Assembly (NCBI GenBank): GCA_000733355.1
Contig: JNVV01000009.1
Span: 721,521-785,520 of the forward strand
DNA: 64,000 nt
Direction: 5' to 3'
DNA from: Falciphora oryzae
Lineage: Eukaryota > Ascomycota > Sordariomycetes > Magnaporthales > Magnaporthaceae
The stretch's first letter is position 1. Each line of letters starts with the position of its first letter. The notes below the pieces were generated by a model, which saw only the letters and a list, made by a program, of their open reading frames with translations, was not told the origin of the DNA and did not search any database. The translations under genes were made by a program, and so were the position numbers. Shown one piece after another: positions 26,001 through 37,964 of this stretch.

Positions 26001-26577
26001 GCGGGTTGTATCGTGGGGCTGGGCATTGGTGCTCGGTGTCTCGGTAGCGATTATTATTACATAGTAAGAGCCAAGCCCGAAGAGGTTGTGTTGTCCGAGA
26101 GCAACACAAAAGAAAAAACGACACGAAGAAAAAAAAAGAGCGAACGAGAGAAGAAGACAGAAAAAATCTTGCCGGCCTTTCCAAGCTTACCCCAGATTCA
26201 GTTGCAGGCGTGTTGGATTTTGCCGCTTGGGTCGGGCGGCCGCAGCCCCGTGTCGCGTCCAAAACTTCCCAAAGCAGGCATTCAAGGTCGGCAAGGTCGC
26301 ACACCTTTACGCAATGGGGACCCATCCTCCCAAGGTAAGGACATTTGCGAAGATCTGCTGCGACTACCCGCCCGCCGGGAGTTAGCAGCTGGACATGGGA
26401 GATCAGCAGCCAGGGTGACAAAACTGTATCCAGCAAGGGTCGGACAACAACACACGTTGCGAATTACGTAAAAAGACGCTCGCGGTGCACAACCTTTTGA
26501 AAACCTCCAGACACTCCCACGATTTTTGCTTTGGGAACCTTGATGATCTTTTGAGGACACCATTGCTGCTGAGAAGA

Positions 26578-26601
26578 ACGTCACGTCACGTCACGTCACG
26601 T
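26578..26601. repeat. ACGTC x4 tandem array
   Basis: Four perfect copies of ACGTC are followed by ACGT. Each junction makes an ACGTCA core, the half-site known for CREB/ATF-type bZIP factors. The array lies about 3.6 kb upstream of the cre1 start codon. Confidence 0.85.
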
Positions 26602-27586
26602 TGGAGAATAGCTGTGGGGATAGGTGCAAAAGGAGACTCCAGAAAGACACACCGGACCTCGCCCGCTGACACGAGGCTGCGGATCACGAAAAAAAGCGAG
26701 GGCTCCGAGGAAGGACCTTCCACACCCCACTCTTGCAGTTTTCACAAACACAAGACAAGCCCTTGCCGTTTCCCTTATCTTGACTAGATCCACCCCCTTC
26801 GTGACTTGGCTTGTTCTTTCTTTTTTTTTCTTCTCCGCCTGGCATGGCCAAAAATTAGCACAGCTGTGATACCCTCCCCGCGATGCGCCGGGTCAGATGC
26901 GATGGTGATCCAGGCGAGCCGCCTGGAAGGATCAGCAGCTGAGGGCTGAGTGCACTTGGCGGCAATGATTGGAATTGGCCCCGTGGGGGTTGTGGACTGG
27001 ATGATGGGGCAAACAAAAGCCTATCGAACCAAAGCACTGGCGGTGGAAATTGGGCGGCGTTCAAGGGAGAAAGTTGAGCGCAGGAAAAAAAAAAAAAAAA
27101 TGGCGTGCTCTGGAGCTTCACAAGGTCTCAAGCCTCAACTCGTCCTCAGAACTCGAATGGTGCGCCCCCACCCCCCACTCTCCGCAAAACCCAGTCGAAC
27201 TCGAACTGTTTGATCCGTGCCCAAAAAAGCACAATCAGAGACAGGCCCAAGGAGCAGCAAACGGCAGATGAGAAACCCCAAACAATTGATACCGGGGTTG
27301 AAGATAATCCCGGCGGCACCTGGCCTCTGTGGCTGGGCGGCTTGCTGGTTTGTTTGAGCGGTCAAAAATGGATGCAAAGGTCTTTTTTGACTAGATTGCC
27401 GGAGGATGGCATTTTCCCCAGACACTCGCTGTCCCAAATGGGGCTTTTCTTTTTCCTTGCTTTTTTTTCTTTTTTCCTTCGCTCTTCCCGCCCTTCATGT
27501 CTCGGTCGAAATTTTCTCTCCCTCTCCTTTGCCAGCTAACCTAGCATGGCCAAGGCCAGCTCATCGGTGGGCGGGCAGGCACAGCG

Positions 27587-27606
27587 ACACACACACACAC
27601 ACACAC
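27587..27606. repeat. (AC)n microsatellite
   Basis: An uninterrupted CA/AC dinucleotide run of about 20 nt in intergenic DNA. Confidence 0.85.
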
Positions 27607-29328
27607 CTGGGGATGCAAAGAGTCAGGAGCAAAAAACCGTGAGATCCAATTGTTCGTACATGCAGCACCGCCCGGTTGACGCCAGCCGCCAATGCGGTGG
27701 CTCTTGGGTCTCCCTATTTGCTGCGCTGCTGGCTGCAGTCACGTCAGCCACCTCAAACCCAACTACACCGCCCGGCTGGGCAGGGAATGCTATTCGACGG
27801 CCAGACGGGCAATCGGATTCGGGCGGGAAGGACAACAGCCCACCTTGGGCGGGGATATCTGTCGAGGCTTCCGGCGCCACGGTGCGAGCCAACGACGGCT
27901 GGCTGTCCATGTGGTCGTGGTGATTGCTGTCGTTGCTGCTGCAGGAAGGTAATTAACAACACGAAAAGGTGACGAGCTGTTCCACACGGGTCGAGAACGA
28001 GTCCGTCGTCTAATAAGCTAATAAAAAAAATTACACCCTCTCCGTCCCGGTGAAGCGAGGTGTATTGGCTGGGGAAGGGACGGGAAGGAAAGAGGGCTCT
28101 GGCTCTGCTGGCGTTCCCAGGTCCACCTGTCTCCCGTCTTTACCTGCACCCTTGGGTGTGAACGATCCCCGTTTTCGTCGCTGTTCCTGAATGGTACACC
28201 AGTGTGCTACGCAGCACATAAACTTCGTGCGAAGTGCCTAAGCCGGACAAAGGCGGGGAGACGGGCTGGGGTAAAAATGACTATCTCGATGCACTGGGGA
28301 GAATCAGGGGAAACGAACGGCCAAACCAGTCCAGGCACGATAAACGTCCAACGACGTGCGCAAATAAACGAAACCAAATTTGATGGAATGAACATCACTG
28401 ACACGGCCGAACCTTTTTTTTTTTTTTTTTTCTCCCGTCTTTTCGCCCTCAATCATCCTTCCTGTAAAAAATCGTGGGGCAAACGAAAAGCAGCAACTCG
28501 CGTACCTTACCGAGTAATATCGTAGCATATCGACTTCATACCATCCCGTCTCTCCCTCTCAGGTTTATCATGTATTCTTCATTGGCGCACGACTTCAGGT
28601 CCGGTACGGAAAAAAAAAAAGAAAAAAAAAAAAGCAGGCTTCCCTGCCCCTGCCGGGTCAATGACACAGGTCAAACGGACAGAATGGTTGAGGGAAAAGA
28701 TGCCTAGCCCGCCCAGTATCTCCAAGAAACGACACCGTGGTATGCCTGACATAATATTGATGATACCATTTGTACACCCCGGTCGCCGACGCCGGGAAGC
28801 AAGGCCGGCCCCAAGGTGGCAGCTGTCTCGCCTCTGGCTTGGTCGCGAACGCAGGCATGATGCAGTGCCCTCGGCCTGACTTGGCTAATGTGCCGGGGAG
28901 CTGGGGGCTTGCGAAGCCAGAATGTAGGTTGTATGCAAGGAGGAGGAGCAGGCGGCGTCGAGACAGCGTCGTATATTAATTTCTCAGGACGTCGCCTTTT
29001 TTCCCTTTTTTTCTGCTTTCGATTCTTGATGGATTTGCAAGGGATTTGGCCTCGCCGGGGTCTCGCTCGGCTTCTTCCCCCCCTTTTCCCCGGCTTTTTG
29101 GTCAGTTAGGCGATACGGGTGTGACGACTCACATATCCATGTCCCCAGATCAGTCCAGCCAGGCGCCGGTGTCAGATCAGGGGCTGGCTGAGGAACTTGG
29201 GGCCTGATAGCAGATGTGACATTGCTCAGCTCAACACTGTCCTCTGTGCATGGTGTGCGGCGCTGGCCGCTGGCTTTCCCAATGGCCTCTTGGCCTGGCC
29301 TGGCGCTCCACCGCCCATCCATCCGATG

Positions 29329-30165
29329 GGCCAACAGCCACCCCACCCCACGCCCACACCACACCCCCTGCTGCCCGCCCAGAGGCCCACGCCCTCCATA
29401 TCTTGGCCCCCCTTCTCAGATCCCAGTCTCTCCCCCTTCTCCACATCCTCCTCCACCCCACCCACATTGCTCCCTAGCTGCCGACCCGCCCGACACCAGA
29501 CAGCCTAAGCCTAGCACACGCCGCCCACAGCACAAGAAACACGCCCCCCCGGGCGAGCGCCAGCAGGGCCAGCGGCAGCGAGCGCCAGCAGCCTGAGCCA
29601 GCTTTAAAAGGGAAACTGGCCCCTCCAACCCGTCTTGTGAAAATTTGTGGCGACCTGCTCCAACCGTGCTCTTGCATTTGACTCAAATAAACCCACCCCA
29701 ATCCCCCACGTTCCAGCGGACAGCACCCGCAACCCGTGCAAACTTTCAGCTATATATCCACCATCGCGCCCGCCCGCCCAGCCGTAACTCCAGCCGCACA
29801 CCAAAATTTCCAGCACAGTTACCGCTGCAGCAGCGAGCACCTGCCTCCCCCGCCCAGTTGCCAGCCTGGGCCCAAAGCTCAAGCTTCTTCTGCACCAAGT
29901 GGAAAATTTTTAGAAACATTTTTTTTTTCCCCTTCTCTTTTCCACCCCCACGCCGCCGTCGAACTTGTTTTTACCCAACGGTCAAAGCAGGAGGACAAAG
30001 GAACAACATCATCTACCCAACAATCATACTCTGCTACAAACCAAAATACCAGAACCTTGTACGCCAGTGCTGCCCTAGCTTGCAGCTGGCTGGAATCGAC
30101 TCTCCTAACAAGGACAACAAGAGTCTCGGGAATCCGTCGAGCGGTGACTCGGAACCGGTGATCAC
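29329..30165 (+). promoter_or_regulatory. ATG-free promoter and leader of cre1
   Basis: The plus strand has no ATG between the one at 29326 and the cre1 start at 30166. The first half is C-rich and the second half carries CAA-rich stretches typical of long fungal leaders. A TATA-like element sits at 29751. The pattern suggests a leader of several hundred nucleotides kept free of upstream starts. Confidence 0.6.
29751..29757 (+). promoter_or_regulatory. TATA box of cre1
   Basis: TATATAT lies 415 nt before the cre1 start codon. A second AT-rich element, CTTTAAAAGG, is about 150 nt further upstream near 29602. Confidence 0.5.
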
Positions 30166-31497
30166 ATGCAACGCGCACAGTCTTCAGTGGGTTTCTCCAA
30201 TCTACTGAACCCCGACTCGGCGCCCTCGGAGTCTGCTCAGCAGCGGCAGCAGCAGCAGCAGCAGCCCGCAATCCCAGAGACTGCGCCGGCCGCAACACCA
30301 GCAGAGGGAAGAGACATGGCAGCCGTCACCGTCATCCGGCCCAACGGGCCCCTGCCAAACGGCCAGTCCGCCTCGGAGCCGGCCAACATGGAGATGCCGC
30401 GCCCCTACAAGTGCCCGCTCTGCGACAAGGCCTTCCATCGCCTGGAGCACCAGACCAGGCACATCCGCACCCACACGGGCGAGAAGCCCCATGCCTGCCA
30501 GTTCCCCGGCTGCAGCAAAAAGTTCTCTCGCTCCGATGAGCTCACCCGCCATTCGAGGATACACAACAACCCGAACTCGCGGAGAGGCGCCAAGGCCCAG
30601 GGCCAGCACCACCCCATGGTTCCGGGCCCCGATGGAATGATGCCGCCTCCCCAGGGTCCTAAGGCTATCCGCTCGGCACCTCCCTCGATCCTGGGATCGC
30701 CCAACGTCTCGCCGCCCCATTCCTACTCGTCGTACGCCACGCCAACCTCGGGCTTGAATCCGCACACAAGTCCCTACTCTTACCACCGCGCCCCGGCTCC
30801 CACCTCGCACAACATGGACATCACCATGCTGGCCAAGGCCGCCCACCAGGTTGAGAGGGAAAACTTGATGGCGCCGCCGCACCACCACGGCGCCCGCCAC
30901 CACCCTTACTACATGCACAGTTCGCACTCGTCTCGCGGCCACCTGCCGTCTCTGTCGAGCTACCACATGTCCAGGTCGCACTCGCACGACGACCACGACG
31001 ACCACTACGCCCCCTCGTACAGGCATCCGAAGCGCTCGCGACCCAACTCGCCAAACTCGACGGCGCCCTCGTCTCCCACCTTCTCGCACGACTCGCTCTC
31101 GCCGACGCCCGACCACACGCCGCTCGCGACCCCGGCCCACTCGCCTCGCCTGCGGCCGTCGTACCCTGGAACGACGTCGTACGAGCTCCCGCCGTTCCGC
31201 TCCCTCAGCCTGCAGCAGCACACGACGCCCGCCCTGGCCCCGATGGAGCCTCAGGCTGACGCCCAGTACGCTTCGGGCCCGGCGCCTCCCGCTCCCTCGA
31301 GGTCTGGCGGCATCTCGCTCGCCGACATCATGAGCAGACCCGACGGCTCGCAGCGCAAGCTGCCTGTTCCCCAGGTCGTCCCCAAGGTCGCCGTGCACGA
31401 CCTGCTGACGCCCGCCGATGGCTTCCACCACCACATGAGCGGCCGCAGTTCGTCCTCGAACAGCATTTCTGGCGGGGACCTCATGGACCGGATGTGA
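30166..31497 (+). CDS. cre1: Carbon catabolite repressor CreA/CRE1
   Basis: Intronless, 443 aa. It is a nuclear C2H2 zinc-finger repressor that binds SYGGRG sites and shuts off genes for alternative carbon sources when glucose is present. The N-terminus ([16 protein letters not shown]) matches the family start, followed by a Gln run at about 26-33. Finger 1 uses C83, C86, H99 and H103; finger 2 uses C111, C116, H129 and H133, with [12 protein letters not shown] as the recognition helix. Further on are an [18 protein letters not shown] block, a His-rich stretch, the strongly conserved block around [20 protein letters not shown] and [20 protein letters not shown] (about 285-330), and the C-terminal repression block with [20 protein letters not shown]. 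The start is the first ATG in over 800 nt. No gene lies within 10 kb upstream or about 12.8 kb downstream. The 410-codon antisense frame is a shadow. Confidence 0.97.
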   Translation: MQRAQSSVGFSNLLNPDSAPSESAQQRQQQQQQPAIPETAPAATPAEGRDMAAVTVIRPNGPLPNGQSASEPANMEMPRPYKCPLCDKAFHRLEHQTRHIRTHTGEKPHACQFPGCSKKFSRSDELTRHSRIHNNPNSRRGAKAQGQHHPMVPGPDGMMPPPQGPKAIRSAPPSILGSPNVSPPHSYSSYATPTSGLNPHTSPYSYHRAPAPTSHNMDITMLAKAAHQVERENLMAPPHHHGARHHPYYMHSSHSSRGHLPSLSSYHMSRSHSHDDHDDHYAPSYRHPKRSRPNSPNSTAPSSPTFSHDSLSPTPDHTPLATPAHSPRLRPSYPGTTSYELPPFRSLSLQQHTTPALAPMEPQADAQYASGPAPPAPSRSGGISLADIMSRPDGSQRKLPVPQVVPKVAVHDLLTPADGFHHHMSGRSSSSNSISGGDLMDRM

Positions 31498-31628
31498 AGG
31501 GAGCGAGGAAGAGATGGGAGCAAGTTGGTGGAGGAGAACAAGAGAATATGGTCACTTTCTTCCGACCGCTATTTCTTTCCGTGTCCTCTGCCTCTTGCCC
31601 ATGACGCCCTTGGTATGACATGATGACG

Positions 31629-31634
31629 AATAAA
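31629..31634 (+). terminator. AATAAA polyadenylation signal of cre1
   Basis: A canonical hexamer 132 nt after the stop codon, followed by T-rich DNA. Confidence 0.55.
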
Positions 31635-34600
31635 CTGTCTCTTTGTGTGTTCTGGGATAGAAATGGGGAATAGACTGGATACTGGCGTCTCTTGCGATCG
31701 TTTCTCTCGCTTTTTTTTAAGCACCTTTTCGTTTGTATCCCTTACTACCCGTTCGGGACTGTTTTCTCCATACACTTTCAGGAATTCTCCTAATTTGCTG
31801 CCCCGGTCTTTGTTCCTGGGACGGCGTTTATTTATCTTTACATTGGGATTTTTCTGTCACCGCAGCGATCATTTTATACCTGACAACCGCGCTGGGTCTT
31901 GTCGACAAAGGGAGGTGGGTTTTTTTCTTTCTTTTTAGATATACCTGGGTTTGGGCCACTTTGGGGGTTCCAAGAACCACAGCGTTCTCGCGAAGCCTGT
32001 CTTTTGTCTCTCACTCTCTCCACTACTACATGTGTTTACTATGTTTTGACCCTCAACTCTTTTCACAAAAAAACGGTGTCTTTTTCCTCGGGAAACCCGG
32101 GCCGGCTTTCGACCTTTTGGTCGTTTGCTTTGCCGTTTTTGTAACTGTATGGGACTTCTCCGAGGAAGACGAGAATACGAGAAATTTTTTGAAAGCAACC
32201 TTGGTCCTCTTCTCTGTTTTGATGTGTGGACCAACCAACACGCTTGTGGAAAAGAGAGCCCCCTGATTCTGGCTGACGCAGCACGTCGTACAATCGACAC
32301 TTTTGTTGGTCCCTCCTCCATCCTTTCCCCCTTCATCCATCCCGGGCCGATGTAACGAAACCGAAGGAAAAGGGAAAAAGGGGTGCGGCGGCTGTTTCCC
32401 CCCGCACCAAGGCAGCCGTTTTGTTTCGGGGTGGTTTCCCCGGTCGCATTCGCTAGGTTTCCTTTTTTTTTTTTTTTCTTACCAGATTTACGTATTTACT
32501 CCGACCGGACTGGGTATCATTTTTCGCTGTTACCGCAGCTAGAAGAAACCTACTACCCACACCTGAGGAGGGAGGTTTCCCTGGCGCGGGCTTTGTTGGA
32601 CCCAAGATAGCGAACGAACGAGCCCGACTGCACCTATGTGTGTTTCTAACAGGGAGGAAAGGGCCTCGCCAAAAAAAAAAAAAAAAAAAAAAAGCAATAA
32701 GGCTAAGCGAGACACGGGTAGCACATAGAATGATAGCCACACACACATGAGCGACCGGATGTCCGGGATCGATTCTCCTTTCTTTTTCTTTCCTTCCCTT
32801 CCCTAGTGCAGTGCGGAGAGACGAGGAGGGCCCGTGGGTACATGTGCCACGGGCCCTTTGATGGGTTCCAGCTCAGCCTCCTTCCCTTGCTTCTGTCTGT
32901 CTGTCCCTTTCCCCTCCCTGCCCTTGTTTTTTCCCCGGAAGCGCCGCGGCACGGCAGCGGCGGGCGGCGACGATTGACAAGACGTCAAGTTTTTTTTTGG
33001 GGGTTGGAGGGAAGGGGTGGTGGTAGCAGTAGCGGTATGGTAATGGGCCAAGGGAACAAGCACCTAGTCTGCAACCGCGCTGCCTACCCACCCAGCAAAA
33101 GAACAAGACACTGCCACAGCGCAGCGGCAGCCAAGGGAGCGCAAAGCGCAGAAAGCACAGCACAGGGCCACAGGGCCGACGGCAACAGCGTGCAGTTTTG
33201 ACGCAAACCGCAATTTCTCTCGGGGCGGCCGCAGGATGGATGGGCGGCGCAGGCCAGCGAATGGCGACGGCGCCTCGCGGCCATCACGTCAGCCTCTCAC
33301 TGCCTCAACTCGGGTTGCGCCCACCCTCCCGTGCCTTCCCCAACCTTTTGTCATGTACCCTTTCTTTTCTTTTCTTATTATTGAGCAAAAAGTTTTTCTG
33401 GTCTGATGCTGTCATGGCTCCCTCCACACCTCCTGCCCTGCCCTGTCTCCCCCAACAGGATCGGAGCGGCGTGGGTTTTTGGTGGTGTGCGGGGCCCCAG
33501 CCTTTCTTCCCCGGGTTGGTAGGGGATTGGTCCAAGGGGTATACGACGGCGCAGTGCTTGCTTTCGAGGGATTTCGTCCAATCTCAAACCCAATCCCCCC
33601 CGCCCGGGTCCTGTCTGACATGTGGTCGTGGTTCGACGCCTTGCGGCCGGGGGAGAAGAGAGAGAAGGGAAAGAATCTTCTCAAGCCCGCCCGCTTATCA
33701 GCGGTCGTCATTCGGCCAGCAAACAACGAAGCATGCATGAATACGCCCAAAACTCGACGAGTTGGCAGCTGAAAGCCCGTAAAAAGACAAAGGAGAAAAA
33801 ATAGGAAGATAATGAAAAAAAAAAAAAAAAAGGTACATGGAAGATGTGAGCTTGGCGACCCAATGCTTCTTCCTCTTTTTTCCAGTTTCCCGCCCTTGAC
33901 CGCGTTTTCCGATCTCATAATCGTACTGACAGCTGTGCCTATCTTACGACCCCCACCACGCCCGTCCCGCACACGGCAGGACCAGCGAATTGCGCGAGCG
34001 GCAGAGACGAGGAGGAGGGGGAGTGTGGGCAAGAAAAAAAAAAAAAAGGTGTTGTCCTTTGCCATTGGAGAATGAGTCTTGTCATGGATGGCGTGGAAAT
34101 GGAGATGACCCAGTGGTGCCCCTTCCTGCCGGCCGCGAATCTCAGCAAAGAAAAAAGCAAATTCTCATGGTCCGTTCTATTGCCATCCATTACCAAAACG
34201 AAAACTCGGCCTTTGGCCCCCTCGGCCTATCAGGACCTGCCATCTGCCGGGTATGGTGGTGTCGGCGGTGGTGTTGTTGGCTTGTCATGTCAAGCAGATG
34301 GGAGATGGTTTTCGATGGTGAGTGGCTGGCTGGCGGGCTGGGCACCCCTATAGTCGTGGCCGTTTTGCACCGCCCTGCATGTCTGGTGTGTATGTGCCTT
34401 CACCGCAACTCTTGAAAAAAAGGAAGATGCATGTTCATGTTTGCCTTTTCTTTTTTTCCTGTGACCCTATCATATCTCTTGCAGCATGCCGCGACACCCT
34501 CGATGCAAGGCAGGCAAGGCGGAACATAGGAAGATCGCTCCGCCTCGGAGACGCCCGCGTTGGGTTCACAGCGTCGCAGAGAAGGGAAAAAAAAGTGGCT

Positions 34601-34773
34601 CGAGCCAGGCTGGCATCGAGGTGGTCACATAGATCACATCAAAATTTTTTTTTGGCAAAGCACAAAAAATGACGAACCAGAGGACGGCCAAACTCGGCCC
34701 GAGAGGGTGACCTCGGTGGTGGACAAGCCAAACGGATTTTCCGACGGCCGTGTCATGCAACACACCAGACCCT

Positions 34774-34792
34774 TCTCTCTCTCTCTCTCTCT
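34774..34792. repeat. (CT)n microsatellite
   Basis: An uninterrupted CT run of about 19 nt in intergenic DNA. Confidence 0.8.
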
Positions 34793-37359
34793 ATCGCCTG
34801 TTGTCGCCCACGTCGCCGAAAAAAAGGAACCCCGGGATGGATGGGATGTGGTAGGACGTTGGATTGTTGCTATTTTCTTCGACTGAGTCCTTCATTTTTC
34901 TGGGGCATGTGGGGGTCCCAAACGAGGCGCCGGGGAAGAAGGGGCCAGTCGGAACGGGCAGGCAGCAACCTATCGATGAGAGCACGGGGCTTCCCTTCTC
35001 GCCTCTGGTTTGGTGATGTGTCACAATCCCGAGTCGTTGCTTGCCGGCAGCATAACCGCACCACACACATACTGCCTCCCTCTCGGACCCGTCTCTCCTT
35101 CTCACCCTGCCAGAACGACCAGGCTGCCGGGGCCACGAGGGGATTCAAAATTGGCCACGGGGGTGAACCAGATCAGTGCCCTGACCGGGAACCGTGGGAA
35201 ATGGTCCTGATAACGGGCAGAGCCAAGGACTGGCGGGCGTGGCGTGGCGTGGCATCTCTCCGCCTCTCGGTATCGGGTCCCCATCAAATCTCGAATCCTA
35301 AAAACAAAAAAAAATCCTGCCTCACGCCTGCCATTTGGGGAAGCGGCGGGTGGAGGAGAGAATGGGGCCCCAAAACACTGGACTCGCCGGGCAGGCGTTA
35401 GGGCTGCGTCATCTGCCACGACAAAACCAACCGCAGCAGCATCGATGGAAAACGTGCTCCGAGTCAGGCCTGGATCTCTTGCCCCCGCCGCCTGTCAGCG
35501 AGTGAGTGCGTGCTCTCAGTTCCGAGACTCCGAGATAGGAACAGGGCCAGGGCGCTCGGCGGGCAAAAAGGCCTCACGGGCCTTCCTTCTTCCTCGTGAT
35601 TCAGACCAAGTTTTGGCCGTACCGGCTTCATCTCCGATCTTGCCTTGTCTCTGACACCCCACCCCGCAAAGGACATTATGTCCCTGTCCCCGGGATGACT
35701 GGGGAGAACGTGGAGGATCGTGGAGGAGGCTGGCTCGTCGCTGCAGGGGAACTCCATGCGCCTGTGCCCCCATGATGCCCACGATGTCCTCCTTGGGTAG
35801 GTCCTCGCGAAAAAAAACGAACAGGCCTCTTGCCTGCATCCCCATTTTACCTTAAATGCACACCAGCAGGAGGAGGGGCATGGCAGCGCATTGACGGATT
35901 AGCCCTGTGCTGCTGAAGCCCCTGCAACGGGATTGCGTTGGCGCGAGGGTTCTGTCAGCAGGAAGGTTCATCTCCCTTATCACACACAACCCATCCCCAT
36001 CCATCCCATCCACCCGACTCTTCGCCAGGAACCAGACAGGCCGGACGGAGGCTTGCCTGCCCGCCCGCCGTTTTGCATTATGCACGTCCCGAGTCGTCAA
36101 AAACCCGCCGCCCACTCTGGCTTGAGCGTGCCAAGAAGGGGACCGGAGTCGATGGGGCACGACCACCAGCCTGTCTGGGGCACCGCGGGATGGGTCCCTG
36201 GCGAGGGCGGATGACGTGCGCGAAGCCCACTATCACGAGCCAAGCAGGCGGCAAAAAAAAAAAAAAAAAAAAAACCTGGACTAGACGCACCCGGCCATGT
36301 CCGAGTCCGTTGAATAACGATTGAAAATGCACGGTGAGGTTTGCGCTCTATTGTGCGGCTATCCCAGCCAAGCGTCCAAACTCGCCCGGGGTCTTCACAT
36401 ATGATGTTTTGGGGCTCTTCCTGCAGCCATCCGACGACTGCTGGCCGGGTTGATTGATTGACGCGTGCTCGGGAAATCGGCCCCAAAAAGGTAAGATCGA
36501 GAACAAGACAGAAACAATAGTCGAGTAAATATGTTTGGAACCATCCACGGATACGTTGCTCGGAGGATGACCCTACGACGCGGCGCTGTTCTCTGTCTCC
36601 ATGCGTTAGCACGATACCAACACGAAGCGGGAACGGGGCCTGGATTGCTTTGGTAGGAGACCCCCACGCCCAGAGATCACCGCCCCCCCTTCGCTTCCTG
36701 ATCACAGGCGGGAATAAAGAAGAAGGGGGAGGGGTGTGCGGCCAAGTAGAGGCAGATAGACACAAGGTCTTGGGTGACCTCGGCCCTGACTTGAACCCCA
36801 CGGGGGCCCGAAAAAAAAAGCAAAAGAAGAAAAAAATGCGGGCGGGGCCCCATGTCCCACACCCCGTGGTTGGCTATTATCGAAACCTTTCGGTTTGTTC
36901 TCCAATCAACCAGGAGCCGAGGACGGGAAAAACAGGCTGGGCTGACTGTGCCAGACGGGGCAAGCACAGCCTGTCCGCACTTTGGAATTTTTTCAGCTCC
37001 CCTGGGCGTGCGAGGGCGGGCGTCACTGGCGTCGCTCATTCCTCCTCCTCTCACATCATCCACCCTCGGATCGACACCATCAATCAGGCAGGGCTCAGCC
37101 AGGTCCAGGCCTTTGCCTTTCGTCGCCTTCCCCGCGTCAAATCTCGCCCCAAGGCGGGATGGATGGGAGATACTGCACCAGCGGCACCCTTCTCCTTCCC
37201 CTCGTGTGCCAACCCCTCGAGTGCGACAGCCCTGTCCATCCTGCGCCGTTATTTTTTCCTCTGCGGTGATCGGTTCGGCTCCGTCGTCTACGTGGGTTTA
37301 TCGGTTCGAGATAAGCGGCGAACCGGCCAATTGGGGGGTGGCTGTGTTTGGGAAGAATG

Positions 37360-37964
37360 CCGTTTCTCCCGCCGCCTATCGCCTATCTCGTCGGCCCTCC
37401 TCCTTCAATTCCCAAGGTGTTTGTGGCTTTTTTTTTTCTTCGTCTCTCTATTTCTTTCCCTTTCTGGCTCACTCACCCATACCTCAACTGCTCACCTGGA
37501 CAAGCTGTCTGATCCCGTGGTCCTTTGGTCCACTTGCTGGTTGGTACGGTACCATCACCACCCTGCACCCCAAGTCGGAACTGGTCCCCCGACCCCGAGG
37601 TGTTTTGTTTGGAAACAGCGGCAGGCGGCGGCGGCGGCGGCACACACCGCGACTCCTGCGAGGCGGCCGTCGCCGCTTGGGTGCACTTTGTCCCGTTGTG
37701 ACATTTGCGCCTGCGCTGGCGTTGCTATCTCTGCCGTCGTGGTATCCAAGCACGCCCCGTCTCCCCGCTCTTGCTTTGTTGCTCTTGTTCATCTCTGGCT
37801 GTCATTGGCGGGAATCTTTTGCGCAAGGTTGGACATCTCGATTGACGACTTACCCTTCTTTCCCTATCTTGTTGTGTTTTCTTGGTCGGATCGTCGATTC
37901 CTGCCCACCTACCCAAGACTGCGACCCCAATATCCTAGCTTGTTGGATATCTGATAGGCGAGGG
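37360..37964 (+). other. ATG-free pyrimidine-rich leader-like stretch, no gene attached
   Basis: No ATG occurs on the plus strand between 37357 and 37965. The sequence is rich in C and T, like fungal 5' leaders. The first ATG after it opens a frame of 61 codons (37965-38150) starting MQRDVKMAINRLG, which I do not recognise. This could be the 5' end of an unrecognised transcript; no TATA box or confident coding sequence confirms it. Confidence 0.3.

Larger units (their letters stand above)
20123..29328. other. Gene-free region upstream of cre1
   Basis: About 9 kb in which neither strand shows a recognisable protein. Long open frames such as 22264-23235 (-) run through poly-T and translate to lysine runs and low-complexity sequence. 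The region holds poly-A or poly-T runs (23033-23058, 24648-24665, 28414-28431), an ACGTC array, an AC run at 27587-27606 and CT-rich patches. It may carry distal regulatory sequence or non-coding transcripts for cre1 or RAD55; that is inference. Confidence 0.5.

Noticed and set aside
30202..31434. 410-codon antisense frame across cre1
   Set aside because: An Arg/Val/Gly-rich shadow of the sense gene with no domain.
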